A stretch of 34,389 nucleotides of DNA, taken from contig JBKPHM010000052.1 of NCBI GenBank assembly GCA_046729855.1, positions 1 through 34,389 of the forward strand. The letters are read 5' to 3'. Under the pieces are notes generated by a model. It saw only the letters and a program-made list of their open reading frames with translations, was not told the origin of the DNA and did not search any database. How positions within the stretch are numbered: the stretch's first letter is position 1; each line of letters opens with the position of its first letter. A program made the translations under genes and the position numbers. Shown piece after piece: positions 1 through 7,976 of this stretch. This DNA comes from DATHSY01 sp046729855 (GTDB lineage: Bacteria > Actinomycetota > UBA4738 > HRBIN12).

Positions 1-188
1 TCCTCGTACGTGTAGACGCCCGCGTACCACGTCGATCTCAGGTAGGTATCGCGGTCGATCCTGTGCCGGCTGTACCAGAACGCGTTGTAGCCCTTCGAGG
101 AGTAGCGCTCCGGCTGGGCGGATGCCTCGAACGCCCCCAGCATCATCACGAGCGACAAACCCAGGACTAACACCAGGGGCCTCTTCAT
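1..188 (-). CDS. Secreted protein, N-terminal part (runs off the window)
   Basis: The minus strand reads from ATG at 188 to the window edge without a stop, giving about 62 residues. The first 24 residues form a classical signal peptide: MKRP, then a hydrophobic run rich in Leu and Val, then a small-residue site (EASAQ). The exported part starts QPERYSSKGYNAFWYSR and is rich in Tyr, Trp and Arg. A strong ribosome binding site (GGGAGGGAGG) lies just upstream of the ATG. I do not recognise the family. The protein should be periplasmic or extracellular. The missing C-terminus prevents any functional call. Confidence 0.7.
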   Translation of the reverse strand, partial: MKRPLVLVLGLSLVMMLGAFEASAQPERYSSKGYNAFWYSRHRIDRDTYLRSTWYAGVYTYE

Positions 189-498
189 GACCGCCTCCCT
201 CCCGACCGATCGCTCAGTAGAGTCCCGCGTGCTAGGACTCGTCGAGACAATGGAAGGTTCCCGCCGCATCCGGACACTCGAGCGGTCACGGGTGTAGAGG
301 CAGGTAACTCGCTGCGGTGGCGGCGGCAGAAGACCAGGATCCAGTGAAGGCATTCGGTTCGTACCGTTCGGACCTACCGGCTCGAACCCCATCGGGGATG
401 GCGGCCGCCCGCGGACTGGACCGAGAATCGAGGCGAGCATCGGCCGAGGGGCTCCCCGGGCGTGACACCCCTTCTGCGGCCGCGGGAGATCGCCCACG
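189..498. other. Intergenic region, no supported gene
   Basis: I see no convincing gene here. The only structure noticed is a perfect 6-base inverted repeat, GAGTCC (220-225) and GGACTC (235-240), separated by 9 bases. It lies about 30 bases upstream of the minus-strand gene that starts at 188. It could be an operator, but a repeat this short can arise by chance. Confidence 0.4.
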
Positions 499-1871
499 GT
501 GATGCCTCAGACTCGCTACGCGCGGACCCTGGACGGCGTCTCGATCGCCTATCAGGCGGTCGGTGAGGGGCGGCCGAGGGCACGGGATCTAATCTGGGTC
601 CCGGGATGGGTCTCCCACCTGGAGGCGGCGTGGGAAGAGCCGACGCTGGCTCGTTTCTTTGAGCGGCTTGCATCGTTCTCCAGGTTGATCCTCTTCGACA
701 AGCGCGGCACCGGGCTCTCGGATCGGGTCCCGGAGGACCAGCTCCCGACTCTCGAGACCCGCATGGATGATTTGCGCTCGGTGTGTGATGCCGTGGGCTC
801 GGAACGGGCGGCGCTCCTGGGCGTCTCGGAAGGAGCGCCCTTGTGTGTCCTGTTCGCCGGGACGTACCCGGAGCGAACGACGGCGTTGATCCTGGTCGGC
901 GGGTACGCGAGGCGTCTGCGGGCCCGCGACTACCGAGGGGGTGCGTCGCCGGAGGGGCAGACCGCGTTCATGGAAGAAATCGCTCGCGATTGGGGTGGCC
1001 CGGTTGGCATAGAGGTTCGGGCGCCGAGCAGAGCGAGCGACCCTCGATTCCGCGAGACCTGGGCCCGCTACCTCCGCCTGGGTGCGAGTCCGGCTGCCGT
1101 GCTCGCGCTCGTGCGAATGAACGCAGAGATCGACGTCCGATCGGTCCTGCCCCATTTTGCGCGTTCCCACCTGGTCCTGCACCGGACAGGAGACCGGGCG
1201 GTCGACGTCGAGGCCGGCCGACATCTCGCCCGGGAGATCCCGGGCGCGTTGTTCGTCGAGCCGCCCGGGGACGATCACCTCCCGTGGGTCGGCGACGCCG
1301 ACTCGATCCTGGGAGAGATCGAGCAGTTCCTACGGGAGCCCGGCCGGAACCTCGGTTCGACCGGGCGCTCGCGACGATTCTGTTCACCGACATCGTCGGC
1401 TCGACCCAGAGACTGTCTGGCATCGGGGACGCCGCGTGGAAAGAGACCATGGCCGCGCACGACGAGCGAGCGAGCACAGACATCGAGCGCCACCACGGGA
1501 CCTACGTGCACACGACCGGCGACGGGCTGCTCGCCACCTTCGGCGGCCCGGCGCGCGCGGTGCGTTGCGCGCAGGCGATTGGATCCGCCGTCCGACCGCT
1601 CGGGCTCGAGATCCGCGCCGGCTGGCACACGGGCGAGGTGGAGATTGGCCACGGGAGCGTCCATGGGATCGCCGTGCATATCGGAGCCCGCGTCGCCGGG
1701 CTGGCGGGACCCGGCGAGGTGCTCGTCTCCAGCACAGTGAAAGATCTCGTCGCGGGCTCCGGCCTCGTCTTCGAGGATCGCGGAGAACACGAACTCAAGG
1801 GTGTCTCCGGCACGTGGCGGCTGTACGCCGTGGCTCAAGAGGAGCCCGGGTTCGGAACGCCGCCCGGGTGA
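499..1871 (+). pseudogene. Alpha/beta hydrolase - class III nucleotide cyclase fusion, one frameshift
   Basis: The first reading frame (GTG 499 or ATG 502 to about 1345) encodes an alpha/beta-hydrolase fold. It contains DKRGTGLSDR and a nucleophile elbow GVSEG with Ser near residue 110. From about 1345 the homology continues in the -1 frame as a class III cyclase homology domain (ATILFTDIVGST, TTGDGLLATF, GIAVHIGARV, HELKG) to a stop at 1871. The join falls near 1338-1350, where one base appears to be missing (EQFLREPG to RPEPRFDRALATILF). The intact paralogue at 19132-20487 has both domains in one frame, so the ancestral gene was a fusion. The Asn usually found at the catalytic Asn/Arg pair is His (AVH). 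The cause could be true inactivation or a sequence error. Expected role is a cytoplasmic signalling enzyme; its substrate is unknown. Confidence 0.8.
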
Positions 1872-2310
1872 CGCAAGGCCTCGGTCTTGGTGCTTCCCGC
1901 AGTCAGTCGATGCTGGACGGAGGTTCGATCAGGTCCCGCCGTGAGTCCCTAAAGTCACCCAGGCGACGTGCGACAGCGGACCAGGGCGGCGTCGGCCTCC
2001 ACGACACGTCGCTCACCGACATCATCGTATGCGTCGACTCGCAGGTCGACGGGTACGGGCTCCACGATCACCTGCGGCGCGGACAGCGCGTCGACCGGGC
2101 CGAAACGGGCGACGGCTCGCTGAGGCTCAGCGACCTCTCGCCGGTCAGTACACCTGCACGGTCATGAACCCATACCCGTTCGGAAAGCATCGCCGTGGAG
2201 GCCCGGCGCAGCGCGGGCCTCGTCGTTCGTTCCCCCTCTCGGCATTCACGCCGCCGGTTTGCGGTTCGAAGCCGCGAGTGCCAGTCTGGCGGCGAGGGGA
2301 AGGAGGAGGC
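1872..2310. other. Intergenic region, no supported gene
   Basis: No coding sequence is supported between the broken hydrolase/cyclase and the deacetylase. The stretch contains the terminator-like hairpin at 2198-2221 and the ribosome binding site of the next gene. I see nothing else. Confidence 0.5.
2198..2221 (+). terminator. Terminator-like hairpin
   Basis: GAGGCCCG (2198-2205) pairs perfectly with CGGGCCTC (2214-2221) around an 8-base loop. A pyrimidine-rich tract (GTCGTTCGTTCCCCC) follows. The strong GC stem with a poor T tract resembles terminators of high-GC bacteria. It lies about 90 bases before the deacetylase start, so it may separate that gene from upstream transcription. The weak T run keeps confidence moderate. 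Confidence 0.45.
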
Positions 2311-3165
2311 ATGAGCGGTACGGAAACTCGGGAGTCGGATCTGCGCACAACCGGACGACGCACGATCGCCCTCCTCGCGGCGGCGACGCTCCTGGCGACG
2401 CTCGTCGCGTGGATCGTCCATCCACGGTCGGCTCGGGCCGCCGCGATGACGATCGTGACGATCCAGTTCGACGATGGTTACGTGGACCAGATCGAAGCGC
2501 TCCCCGTCCTCCAAGCGCACAACATGACGGCCACGTTCTTCGTGAACAGCGGTCCCATCCTGGCCAACGACACGACCCGGCTCTCGGTCGCGCAGCTCAA
2601 CCAGCTCGGGGCCGCCGGCAACGAGATCGGCGGCCACACCCTCGACCATGTGAACATCCAGCCGCTGCCGACTGGGGAGGCCCGCTTCGAGGTGTGTACC
2701 GACCGCAACAACCTGCTGGCGATGGGATTTCAGGTCACGTCGTTCGCCTATCCGTTCGGCTCGTTCGACTCGGGCAGCGAGGCGGTCGTCCAGGCGTGCG
2801 GCTACAACAGCGGGAGGGGCGTCTCGGGCATCACGCTCAAGGGCCCATACGGCGAGACGGTCCCGCCGCTCGACCCCTACGCCACCCGAACGCCGCCCGC
2901 GGTCAAGAAGGCCACCAAGCTCTCGACGCTCGAGCAGTACGTCCTGAACGCGGAGGCGGACGCGCTGGCGAGCGGCCAGACGAGGTGGGTGCAGCTGTTC
3001 TTCCATCACTACTGCCCGGCACACTGCGGCGCCTACACGGTGCAGCCGACGAAGTTCGCCGCGTTCCTTGACTTTCTCCAGGTCGAGGTCGCGGCGGGAC
3101 GGGTCACGGTGCAGACGACCGCTCAGGTGATTGGCGGGCCCGTGAATCCGCCCGTCACACCGTAG
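2311..3165 (+). CDS. Polysaccharide deacetylase (NodB homology domain), secreted or membrane-anchored
   Basis: A 284-residue protein. I chose ATG 2311 because AAGGAGGAGG lies immediately upstream; a longer in-frame reading from 2029 lacks such a site and has no homology. Residues 1-44 form an N-terminal signal or anchor: a basic stretch, a hydrophobic helix at about 19-36, then a small-residue ARAAA site. The NodB domain follows. Motif 1 is QFDDG (Asp54, Asp55: catalytic base and metal ligand). Motif 2 is HTLDH (His109 and His113, metal ligands). Motif 3 is AYPFG. Near the end LFFHHYC fits the last NodB motif carrying the catalytic His. This family (carbohydrate esterase 4) removes acetyl groups from chitin-, peptidoglycan- or xylan-like polymers outside the membrane. 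The substrate cannot be told from sequence. The gene appears monocistronic. Confidence 0.9.
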   Translation: MSGTETRESDLRTTGRRTIALLAAATLLATLVAWIVHPRSARAAAMTIVTIQFDDGYVDQIEALPVLQAHNMTATFFVNSGPILANDTTRLSVAQLNQLGAAGNEIGGHTLDHVNIQPLPTGEARFEVCTDRNNLLAMGFQVTSFAYPFGSFDSGSEAVVQACGYNSGRGVSGITLKGPYGETVPPLDPYATRTPPAVKKATKLSTLEQYVLNAEADALASGQTRWVQLFFHHYCPAHCGAYTVQPTKFAAFLDFLQVEVAAGRVTVQTTAQVIGGPVNPPVTP

Positions 3166-3221
3166 GGTGCGCCGAGGCATCGCTCTTAGGCCGGAGGCTC
3201 AGGACCAGGGGGTGCGCCGAG
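3165..3221. repeat. 12-base direct repeat flanking the deacetylase 3' end
   Basis: GGGTGCGCCGAG occurs at 3165-3176 (starting in the deacetylase stop codon) and again at 3210-3221, 45 bases apart. No gene lies between the copies. It may be a slipped duplication or a remnant of a lost element. Confidence 0.35.
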
Positions 3222-3374
3222 CGGGGCACCTGACCTAGCTCGATGTCCCCGATGAGCCATAGAATGCAGAGCGACGGGCGGGTAATATGCGACGACCTCG
3301 GGATGGCGCGGGTTCCGTGAGTCGTTGAAGCAACCGGATGGTTTGCGCGAACTCTCCGCGGGGGAGGCCCTGCG

Positions 3375-3782
3375 ATGACATTCGAAGATGTCGATCCGAC
3401 GGCCCTCCAGACCATCCCGCATCGTGGCGGGGCCATCGAGCTAAACCATAAGGCGCCTGAAGTCACATTCCTTGGTGTCCGAAACCAGCCGGACTTCGGT
3501 GAGCTGTTCATCACCATGTACCCAGACCGAGACCTGATCGAGCTAAAGTCGTTGAAGGAGTACCTGTACAGCTGGCGCAACGTCGTCGTCTCCTACGAGC
3601 GCTTCGTGGACGTGGTATTCGACCACCTGATGCAAATCTACAATCCAGTGCGGCTCCGGTTGGTGTTTGTCACGCGGCCGCGTGGTGGGATCTCGTCGAA
3701 GATCGCCGTCGATAGCGACTGGAAGGTCCGCGGCGGCCGCGAAGAGTTTCGCGACTGGATCGGGCAGGAAGACGTGTGGTGA
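3375..3782 (+). CDS. QueF-like (preQ0 reductase fold) protein lacking the catalytic cysteine
   Basis: A 135-residue protein of the T-fold QueF family, near the length of unimodular QueF. ATG 3375 is preceded by GGGGGAGG. Hallmarks kept are NQPDF (Asp40, the proton-donor position), ELKSLKEYL (56-64, the QueF motif), SWRN, Glu75 at the substrate-binding Glu position, and RPRGGIS (101-107). In active QueF the segment before QPDF reads like CPVTGQPDF; here it is LGVRNQPDF, so the nucleophilic Cys that forms the thioimide with preQ0 is Leu33. The catalytic His before the Glu is also replaced, by Tyr74. The protein may therefore bind a deazaguanine or another purine without reducing a nitrile. No other queuosine gene is nearby. 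The family call is strong; loss of reductase chemistry is inference. Confidence 0.82.
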   Translation: MTFEDVDPTALQTIPHRGGAIELNHKAPEVTFLGVRNQPDFGELFITMYPDRDLIELKSLKEYLYSWRNVVVSYERFVDVVFDHLMQIYNPVRLRLVFVTRPRGGISSKIAVDSDWKVRGGREEFRDWIGQEDVW

Positions 3783-4321
3783 CGCGCGTCGAGCAGTTCG
3801 GTCCGGCGCGGATGGCTTGCATCGTCCCATCTCGACAGATCGAGTCCGCCTCGGCGGTAGGTCCACGACCTGACGACGGTCAAGAGAATTCGGACCGGAC
3901 GATCCCGCGGTAGCGGCAATTCCAGAGCGGCGCTGGCATTGGCTGCCGCGATGCTGGCCACCGAGCAACTGGTCACGACCGAATGGGACTGAAGTGCTCA
4001 TCCGATGGAGACGCTCTCGCAGTTCATGATGCCCGTCCGCAATCCATGGGGCGTCGGGAGACTGGCGTCTGTGGGTTCACCCAAATCGTTCACCCGCGAG
4101 CTCGGCGGACTCTCCGCCGGAGTCGATCTTGGGCTTCGTCCATGACGCCCATTCTGCGAGCTTCACTCAAGTGAGGGTCGAGACCGCTCGGTGATTGGCT
4201 GAACGGGTTGGGAGAACGCGCCAGCAGGCAGACGGATTCCCGCGGATGCGGCCACTTGCTTGGAGCCGTCGACATCCGGTCTCAGGTCGCAGGTTGAACT
4301 GCCATGGCCTAGTCTCACCCG
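3783..4321. other. Intergenic region, no supported gene
   Basis: Reading both strands I found no domain, signal peptide or plausible ribosome binding site. The upstream half of the aldo/keto reductase relic is not recognisable here. The stretch may be decayed sequence. Confidence 0.45.
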
Positions 4322-4654
4322 ATGCGGTCATCACGCCCGCAGGCCCGGCCCGCTGATTCAGCCTCGACGGCTCCCGTCGAGGATCTGCTCAAGGTGGCCG
4401 CTGATGTGGGCATTCCCCTTCTTCATCACGCGGCGATCGCGCTCACCGCAACGCATACTGCCATGACATCGGACGGCATCGGACCGCGCACGATGGACCA
4501 GCACCAGGACCTGCCGTCGGCGGCGGACCTGCGGCTCGACGCCGTGACGCTCAACGCGATCGACGCCATCGTGTCGGCCGGCACCCTCGTCGACGAGAAC
4601 GACCGCGGCTTCGACCCGTGGCCGCTGGGAGCCATGAGCCAGTGTCGAGGCTAG
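4322..4654 (+). pseudogene. Aldo/keto reductase, C-terminal relic
   Basis: About 95 codons match the C-terminal part of aldo/keto reductases. The helix LLKVAADVGIPLLHHAAIAL is followed by the NADP-binding segment IGPRTMDQHQDL, then LRLDAVTLNAIDAIV and a GTLVDENDRG tail. A full enzyme has about 320 residues with an N-terminal barrel and a Tyr/Lys/His/Asp active site, none of which is found upstream. The segment TAMTSDGIGPRTM departs from the usual TSAIIGPRTM, which suggests drift. The relic stops just before the hydroxyacid dehydrogenase start. It is unlikely to make an active enzyme. Confidence 0.7.
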
Positions 4655-4683
4655 GAAGCGATGATCGGGCTGCGGGGCCGAGC

Positions 4684-5928
4684 ATGCGTCCCGAGGAGAG
4701 CACGCGACGGGACCGTCGCGCGAATCGCCGACTCCCGCGATGGCGTCACCTGCGACCACTGCTCCGACTCGCCCCACCCGCGATCGCCCTCGATCGGCGG
4801 CTCGAGCGAGCCCACACGATCGCTGACCTCCGATCGATGGCAACACGGCGGACACCGAGAGCCGTGTTCGACTATGTCGACGGGGGGGCCGGCGACGAGC
4901 TCTCCATGGCGCGCGCGCGCCGGGCGTTCGCACGCGTGGAGTTCCATCCCAGGGTTCTCCGAGACGTGGCGGCGGTCTCTCCTGTTACGACCATCCTTGG
5001 CGAGGAGGCGTCGCTTCCGCTGGTCCTCGCCCCGACCGGGTTCACACGGATGATGCATCACTCGGGAGAGCGCGCGGTCGCTGCTGCCGCTGCGCGGGCC
5101 GGGGTGCCCTACGCCTTGTCCACGATGGGCACCACGTCGCCCGAAAGGCTCATCGCCGTCGAGCCGTTCGGGCCGCGGTGGTTCCAGCTGTACGTGTGGC
5201 GCGATCGGGGCAGGGCAGAGGCGCTGATCGACCGAGTCGAGGAGGCAGGTTTCCGGACGCTCGTCCTCACGGTCGACGTCCCGGTCGTGGGCGACCGGCG
5301 CCGGGACGTCCGCAACGGTCTCACGATCCCCCCTGCCTTACGACTTAGCTCGCTCGTGGACGGCGCGCTCCATCCGAGCTGGTGGTTTGACTTCCTCACG
5401 ACAGAACCGATCCGGTTCGCCGCCCACACCGAGGATGATGAGACCCTCCAGGACGTGGTCAGCCGGGCGTTCGATCCGGCCGTGACGATGGAGGATCTGT
5501 CGTGGCTCCGCGAGCGGTGGACTGGATCGCTCGTCGTGAAGGGCGTGATGCGCGTGGACGACGCCCGGGAGTTCGCAGAGCGGGGCGTCGACGGCCTCGT
5601 GGTGTCGAACCACGGCGGCCGGCAGCTGGATCGGTCGGTCACGCCGCTCGACGTGTTGCCCCAGATCGCGGGGGCGGTCGGCGAACGGGTCGAGGTCCTC
5701 GTGGATGGAGGCGTCCGATCCGGCGCGGACATCGTCGCGGCGGTCGGGTTGGGAGCGAAAGCGGCTCTCGTCGGGCGCGCCTACCTCTATGGCCTGATGG
5801 CGGGGGGCGAGCGCGGGGTCGATCGGGCTCTCGCGATCCTGCGCGAGGACGTCGAGCGGACGATGCAGCTCCTCGGCGTGAGGTCGCTGAGCGAACTGGA
5901 CGCGTCGATTGTGACTCTGCACAACTGA
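4684..5928 (+). CDS. lldD: FMN-dependent alpha-hydroxyacid dehydrogenase (L-lactate dehydrogenase / glycolate oxidase family)
   Basis: A 414-residue protein from ATG 4684. An in-frame start at 4618 would overlap the upstream relic and adds non-homologous residues. The family oxidises L-lactate, glycolate or a related 2-hydroxyacid to the 2-oxoacid with FMN. Visible features in order: FDYVDGGAGDE (active-site Tyr), LAPTGFTRMMH, STMGTTS, FQLYVWRD (second Tyr), VDVPVVGDRRRD, VVKGVM (Lys contacting flavin), SNHGGRQLD (catalytic His and substrate-binding Arg), VDGGVRSGADIV and GRAYLYG (phosphate site). An Arg-rich N-terminus without a clear transmembrane helix suggests cytoplasmic or peripheral location. 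The substrate cannot be decided, so the symbol is tentative. The ribosome binding site is weak. Confidence 0.9.
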   Translation: MRPEESTRRDRRANRRLPRWRHLRPLLRLAPPAIALDRRLERAHTIADLRSMATRRTPRAVFDYVDGGAGDELSMARARRAFARVEFHPRVLRDVAAVSPVTTILGEEASLPLVLAPTGFTRMMHHSGERAVAAAAARAGVPYALSTMGTTSPERLIAVEPFGPRWFQLYVWRDRGRAEALIDRVEEAGFRTLVLTVDVPVVGDRRRDVRNGLTIPPALRLSSLVDGALHPSWWFDFLTTEPIRFAAHTEDDETLQDVVSRAFDPAVTMEDLSWLRERWTGSLVVKGVMRVDDAREFAERGVDGLVVSNHGGRQLDRSVTPLDVLPQIAGAVGERVEVLVDGGVRSGADIVAAVGLGAKAALVGRAYLYGLMAGGERGVDRALAILREDVERTMQLLGVRSLSELDASIVTLHN

Positions 5929-6051
5929 TCAGGGCGTTCCATTCGCGGCACCGAGCACCAGTCGAGACGCGCCGAGTGAGAGCGGTTCGAGATCCTTCGG
6001 GTCGAAGCCCTCACGTGCGCGAAGAACGCTCTCTATGGGGATCGCCCTCAT
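5929..6051 (-). CDS. Small ORF (40 aa) coupled to an upstream membrane ORF
   Basis: ATG at 6051 overlaps the stop of the 45-residue ORF (6048-6185) in an ATGA arrangement, which suggests translational coupling. The 40-residue product (MRAIPIESVLRAREGFDP...) has no domain I recognise. It converges on the hydroxyacid dehydrogenase, whose stop is adjacent at 5928. It could also be part of a decayed larger gene, since nearby minus-strand frames contain other hydrophobic pieces. Confidence 0.3.
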   Translation of the reverse strand: MRAIPIESVLRAREGFDPKDLEPLSLGASRLVLGAANGTP

Positions 6052-6185
6052 GACGGTACCCCAGCCGCGATTCCGAGGGCCAATCCGTAGACCAAGAACC
6101 AGAGATCGCACACGAACACATGCCAGCGTGGGCGTGCTCGTCGACGGGTCCGGATGGGTGACCGCCTTCGCGAGGACGAGCGCAC
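6048..6185 (-). CDS. Small single-pass membrane protein (45 aa), possible
   Basis: GTG at 6185 is preceded at 8 bases by a perfect GGAGGT (complement of 6194-6199). The predicted product has an Arg-rich start followed by one hydrophobic helix, WHVFVCDLWFLVYGLALGI, and ends AAGVPS. The arrangement suggests a short membrane protein with its N-terminus in the cytoplasm. Another possibility is a frameshifted relic: hydrophobic stretches also occur in the other minus-strand frames of 6190-6320 (for example LAAIELAAGSISGVMMA). The strong Shine-Dalgarno sequence favours a real ORF. Confidence 0.38.
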   Translation of the reverse strand: MRSSSRRRSPIRTRRRARPRWHVFVCDLWFLVYGLALGIAAGVPS

Positions 6186-6321
6186 CGGCGGAGACCTCCG
6201 CGCCGCCGTCCAGGACCAAGGGTCAGGCTCCCAACGACAGGCCTCCGCATCGAGCCATCATCACACCGGATATCGATCCCGCTGCGAGCTCAATCGCGGC
6301 GAGACTCCTCGGGATGGGCTC

Positions 6322-6567
6322 CTACGTGTCGGTCGTTCTTTCCGCGTGCACGCGGCGCCAGGCGAAGATGCCGATCGCAATCCCCGAGATCAGCCCGAGA
6401 CCGCAGTGCACCAACAGCACCCCCGCGAGGCTCGGCCCGCCCCAGTCGTCCGCGTAGGACGATGGGTCCGAGTAGTCGATCGTAAGGAGCTCGACGACCG
6501 CGCGGACGATGAAGAAAGCGCCAAGGACCAACCCCAGCACGATCGCGACCCTGTGCACGGCCGACAC
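6322..6567 (-). CDS. Small two-helix membrane protein
   Basis: The product has two hydrophobic helices, VAIVLGLVLGAFFIVRAVVE and LAGVLLVHCGLGLISGIAIG, linked by a polar loop TIDYSDPSSYADDWGGPS. It ends in a basic tail (RRVHAERTTDT). This is the pattern of a small integral membrane protein with both ends in the cytoplasm. The reading frame is open back to 6660; I chose GTG 6567 (81 residues) because it lies just before the first helix, but ATG 6624 is possible and neither has a strong ribosome binding site. It is divergent from the aminotransferase at 6674. No named family recognised. Confidence 0.6.
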   Translation of the reverse strand: MSAVHRVAIVLGLVLGAFFIVRAVVELLTIDYSDPSSYADDWGGPSLAGVLLVHCGLGLISGIAIGIFAWRRVHAERTTDT

Positions 6568-6673
6568 GACCGTACACCTGGCGCACGCCGTGCGGATCGC
6601 CGACGGGCTGCTCCAGGTTGACATACCCGCTCGCTGCGGCTCTGCGCAAGAATGGCGCATGCGGAAGGGTGAG

Positions 6674-7435
6674 ATGTACCCAGGCGCGCTGCTGCGCGTA
6701 GAGGTGAACGGTCGCCGCGTCGAGTCGCCACCAGAGGGATCCGCTCCGATCGGTCACTTCACCGCGATGCAGGTCCGTGGAAAGGCCACACGTGGACTCG
6801 AGCTCCACATCCACCGCCTCGAAGAAGCCAACCGCGAGATGTTCAGGATCGGCTTGGATCACGACCGCGTCCGAACGCTCGTTCGTCATGGCCTCGAAGG
6901 GATCGAGAACGCGTCTGTCCGGGTGTACGTGCAGAGACTGGAGGGCGAAGCGGACCCAGCGACCGTCCTGACGGTCAAAGAGCCGGGGGACCTCTCGTCG
7001 CCCCAGCGCCTGCGATCCGTCGACTACATCCGACCCACGCCGCATCTCAAACACCTGGCCACGCAGCAGGGTGCGTACACGCGGGCGGTTCGCGCCGGGG
7101 GCTTCGACGACGCGCTCCTCACGACTGGCCACGACCTCATCGCAGAGGCGTCCACGGCCAACGTCGGGTTCTTCGACGGAACGGAGATCGTGTGGCCAGA
7201 GGCACCGCTCCTGCGCGGCATCACGATGCAGCTCCTCGACGAACGACTGGGAGGCAGGGCGGCCCACCGACCCGTGCACGTCAGAGATATCCCAGCCTAC
7301 GACGGCGCGTTCGTCTGCAACGCGAGAGGTGTCGCGGGCGTCTCCGAGATCAACGAGCTCGTCCTTCCCGATGCCCAGACACGCGTCGCAGAACTGCGGG
7401 ATCTCTACGACGGGATCCCCTGGGATCCGATCTGA
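6674..7435 (+). CDS. Class IV aminotransferase (branched-chain aminotransferase / aminodeoxychorismate lyase-like)
   Basis: A 253-residue PLP fold-type IV protein. ATG 6674 is preceded by GGAAGG at 5 bases; the frame is open further upstream, but family homology begins only at LLRVEVNGR. Visible features are GHFTAMQVRG, LELHIHRLEEANREMF (N-terminal domain), PTPHLKHLATQQGAYTRA (candidate PLP-binding Lys), GFDDALLTTGHDLIAEASTANVG (the conserved Glu and Asn that hold the cofactor ring), and LLRGITMQLL (phosphate loop). The family includes branched-chain aminotransferases, D-amino acid transaminases and 4-amino-4-deoxychorismate lyase; the substrate cannot be assigned. No biosynthetic operon surrounds it. 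It is probably cytoplasmic. Confidence 0.85.
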   Translation: MYPGALLRVEVNGRRVESPPEGSAPIGHFTAMQVRGKATRGLELHIHRLEEANREMFRIGLDHDRVRTLVRHGLEGIENASVRVYVQRLEGEADPATVLTVKEPGDLSSPQRLRSVDYIRPTPHLKHLATQQGAYTRAVRAGGFDDALLTTGHDLIAEASTANVGFFDGTEIVWPEAPLLRGITMQLLDERLGGRAAHRPVHVRDIPAYDGAFVCNARGVAGVSEINELVLPDAQTRVAELRDLYDGIPWDPI

Positions 7436-7533
7436 TGGTTCGTTGAACCTCGTCGGTCAATGGAAGCGGCGCAGACGGGGAAGCGCGTCCGCGGCGCCGA
7501 AGCTCCTCGGCGCCGTCGACCTCGGGACCGAAA

Positions 7534-7798
7534 GTGCTCGCCGACATGGCGATGCTCGTGTGGTCGCCCGGGGTGACGACAAATCGGGTTCGCGGTCGGC
7601 TTCCGGCTGCACGGCTCCGTTCCGGAGGCGCTGGCGGCGTTCGGCCTGATCGTCGCGTACGGGTTCGCGTCCGAGTGCACGTTCGTCGGGCTCGGCATGA
7701 TGGCTGGCAACGCATGGGCGGCGCAGAACCTGGCGTTGATGATCTTCCGGCCCGAGCTGGCAACCGTCGCCGCCACGCTTCGAACTGCGGAGTTCTAA
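7534..7798 (+). pseudogene. ABC-2 type permease relic (DrrB family)
   Basis: From 7589 to the TAA at 7796-7798 one frame reads FAVGFRLHGSVPEALAAFG, then a hydrophobic helix ending in FVGLGMMAGNAWAAQNLALM. This matches the middle of daunorubicin-type ABC-2 permeases, where active members read GFR.H...LAAFGL and GNAQAAQ. Just upstream, in a different frame, VLADMAMLV matches the preceding segment (roughly GRTLADVARN), so there is a frameshift near 7585. The conserved continuation (FVSSAFVP...MPGWLQ) is absent. No ATP-binding partner lies beside it. It is a relic of a lost exporter, similar in type to the intact permeases at 14393, 25443 and 28041. Confidence 0.6.
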
Positions 7799-7976
7799 CC
7801 GGCCGTGCCCCGACGTGCCCCGGCAGAACTCTACGGCGTCGAGCCACGTCAACAACGGCCAAATCGCGTAGTCGTAGGAGCTTGCCTAGGTATTCGCGAA
7901 TCCGGCAAGCACGCCAGTTGGCATCCGAAGCCTCTCCGTGGAAGGCGTCTCATCGTCGTGTAAGTCGATGCTTGTA

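Noticed and set aside
499..1871. Programmed -1 frameshift as the explanation of the split hydrolase/cyclase
   Set aside because: No classical slippery heptamer with a downstream hairpin was seen near 1338-1350, and the paralogue is encoded without a shift. Mutation or sequence error is simpler.
2260..2276. tRNA-like T arm (GCGG-TTCGAAG-CCGC)
   Set aside because: The stem-loop looks like a T arm but no acceptor stem, D arm or anticodon arm can be folded around it. It lies in the region before the deacetylase.
2068..3180. Minus-strand open frame of about 370 codons opposite the deacetylase
   Set aside because: The plus strand carries all NodB motifs in order. The antisense product is Arg-rich with no domain.
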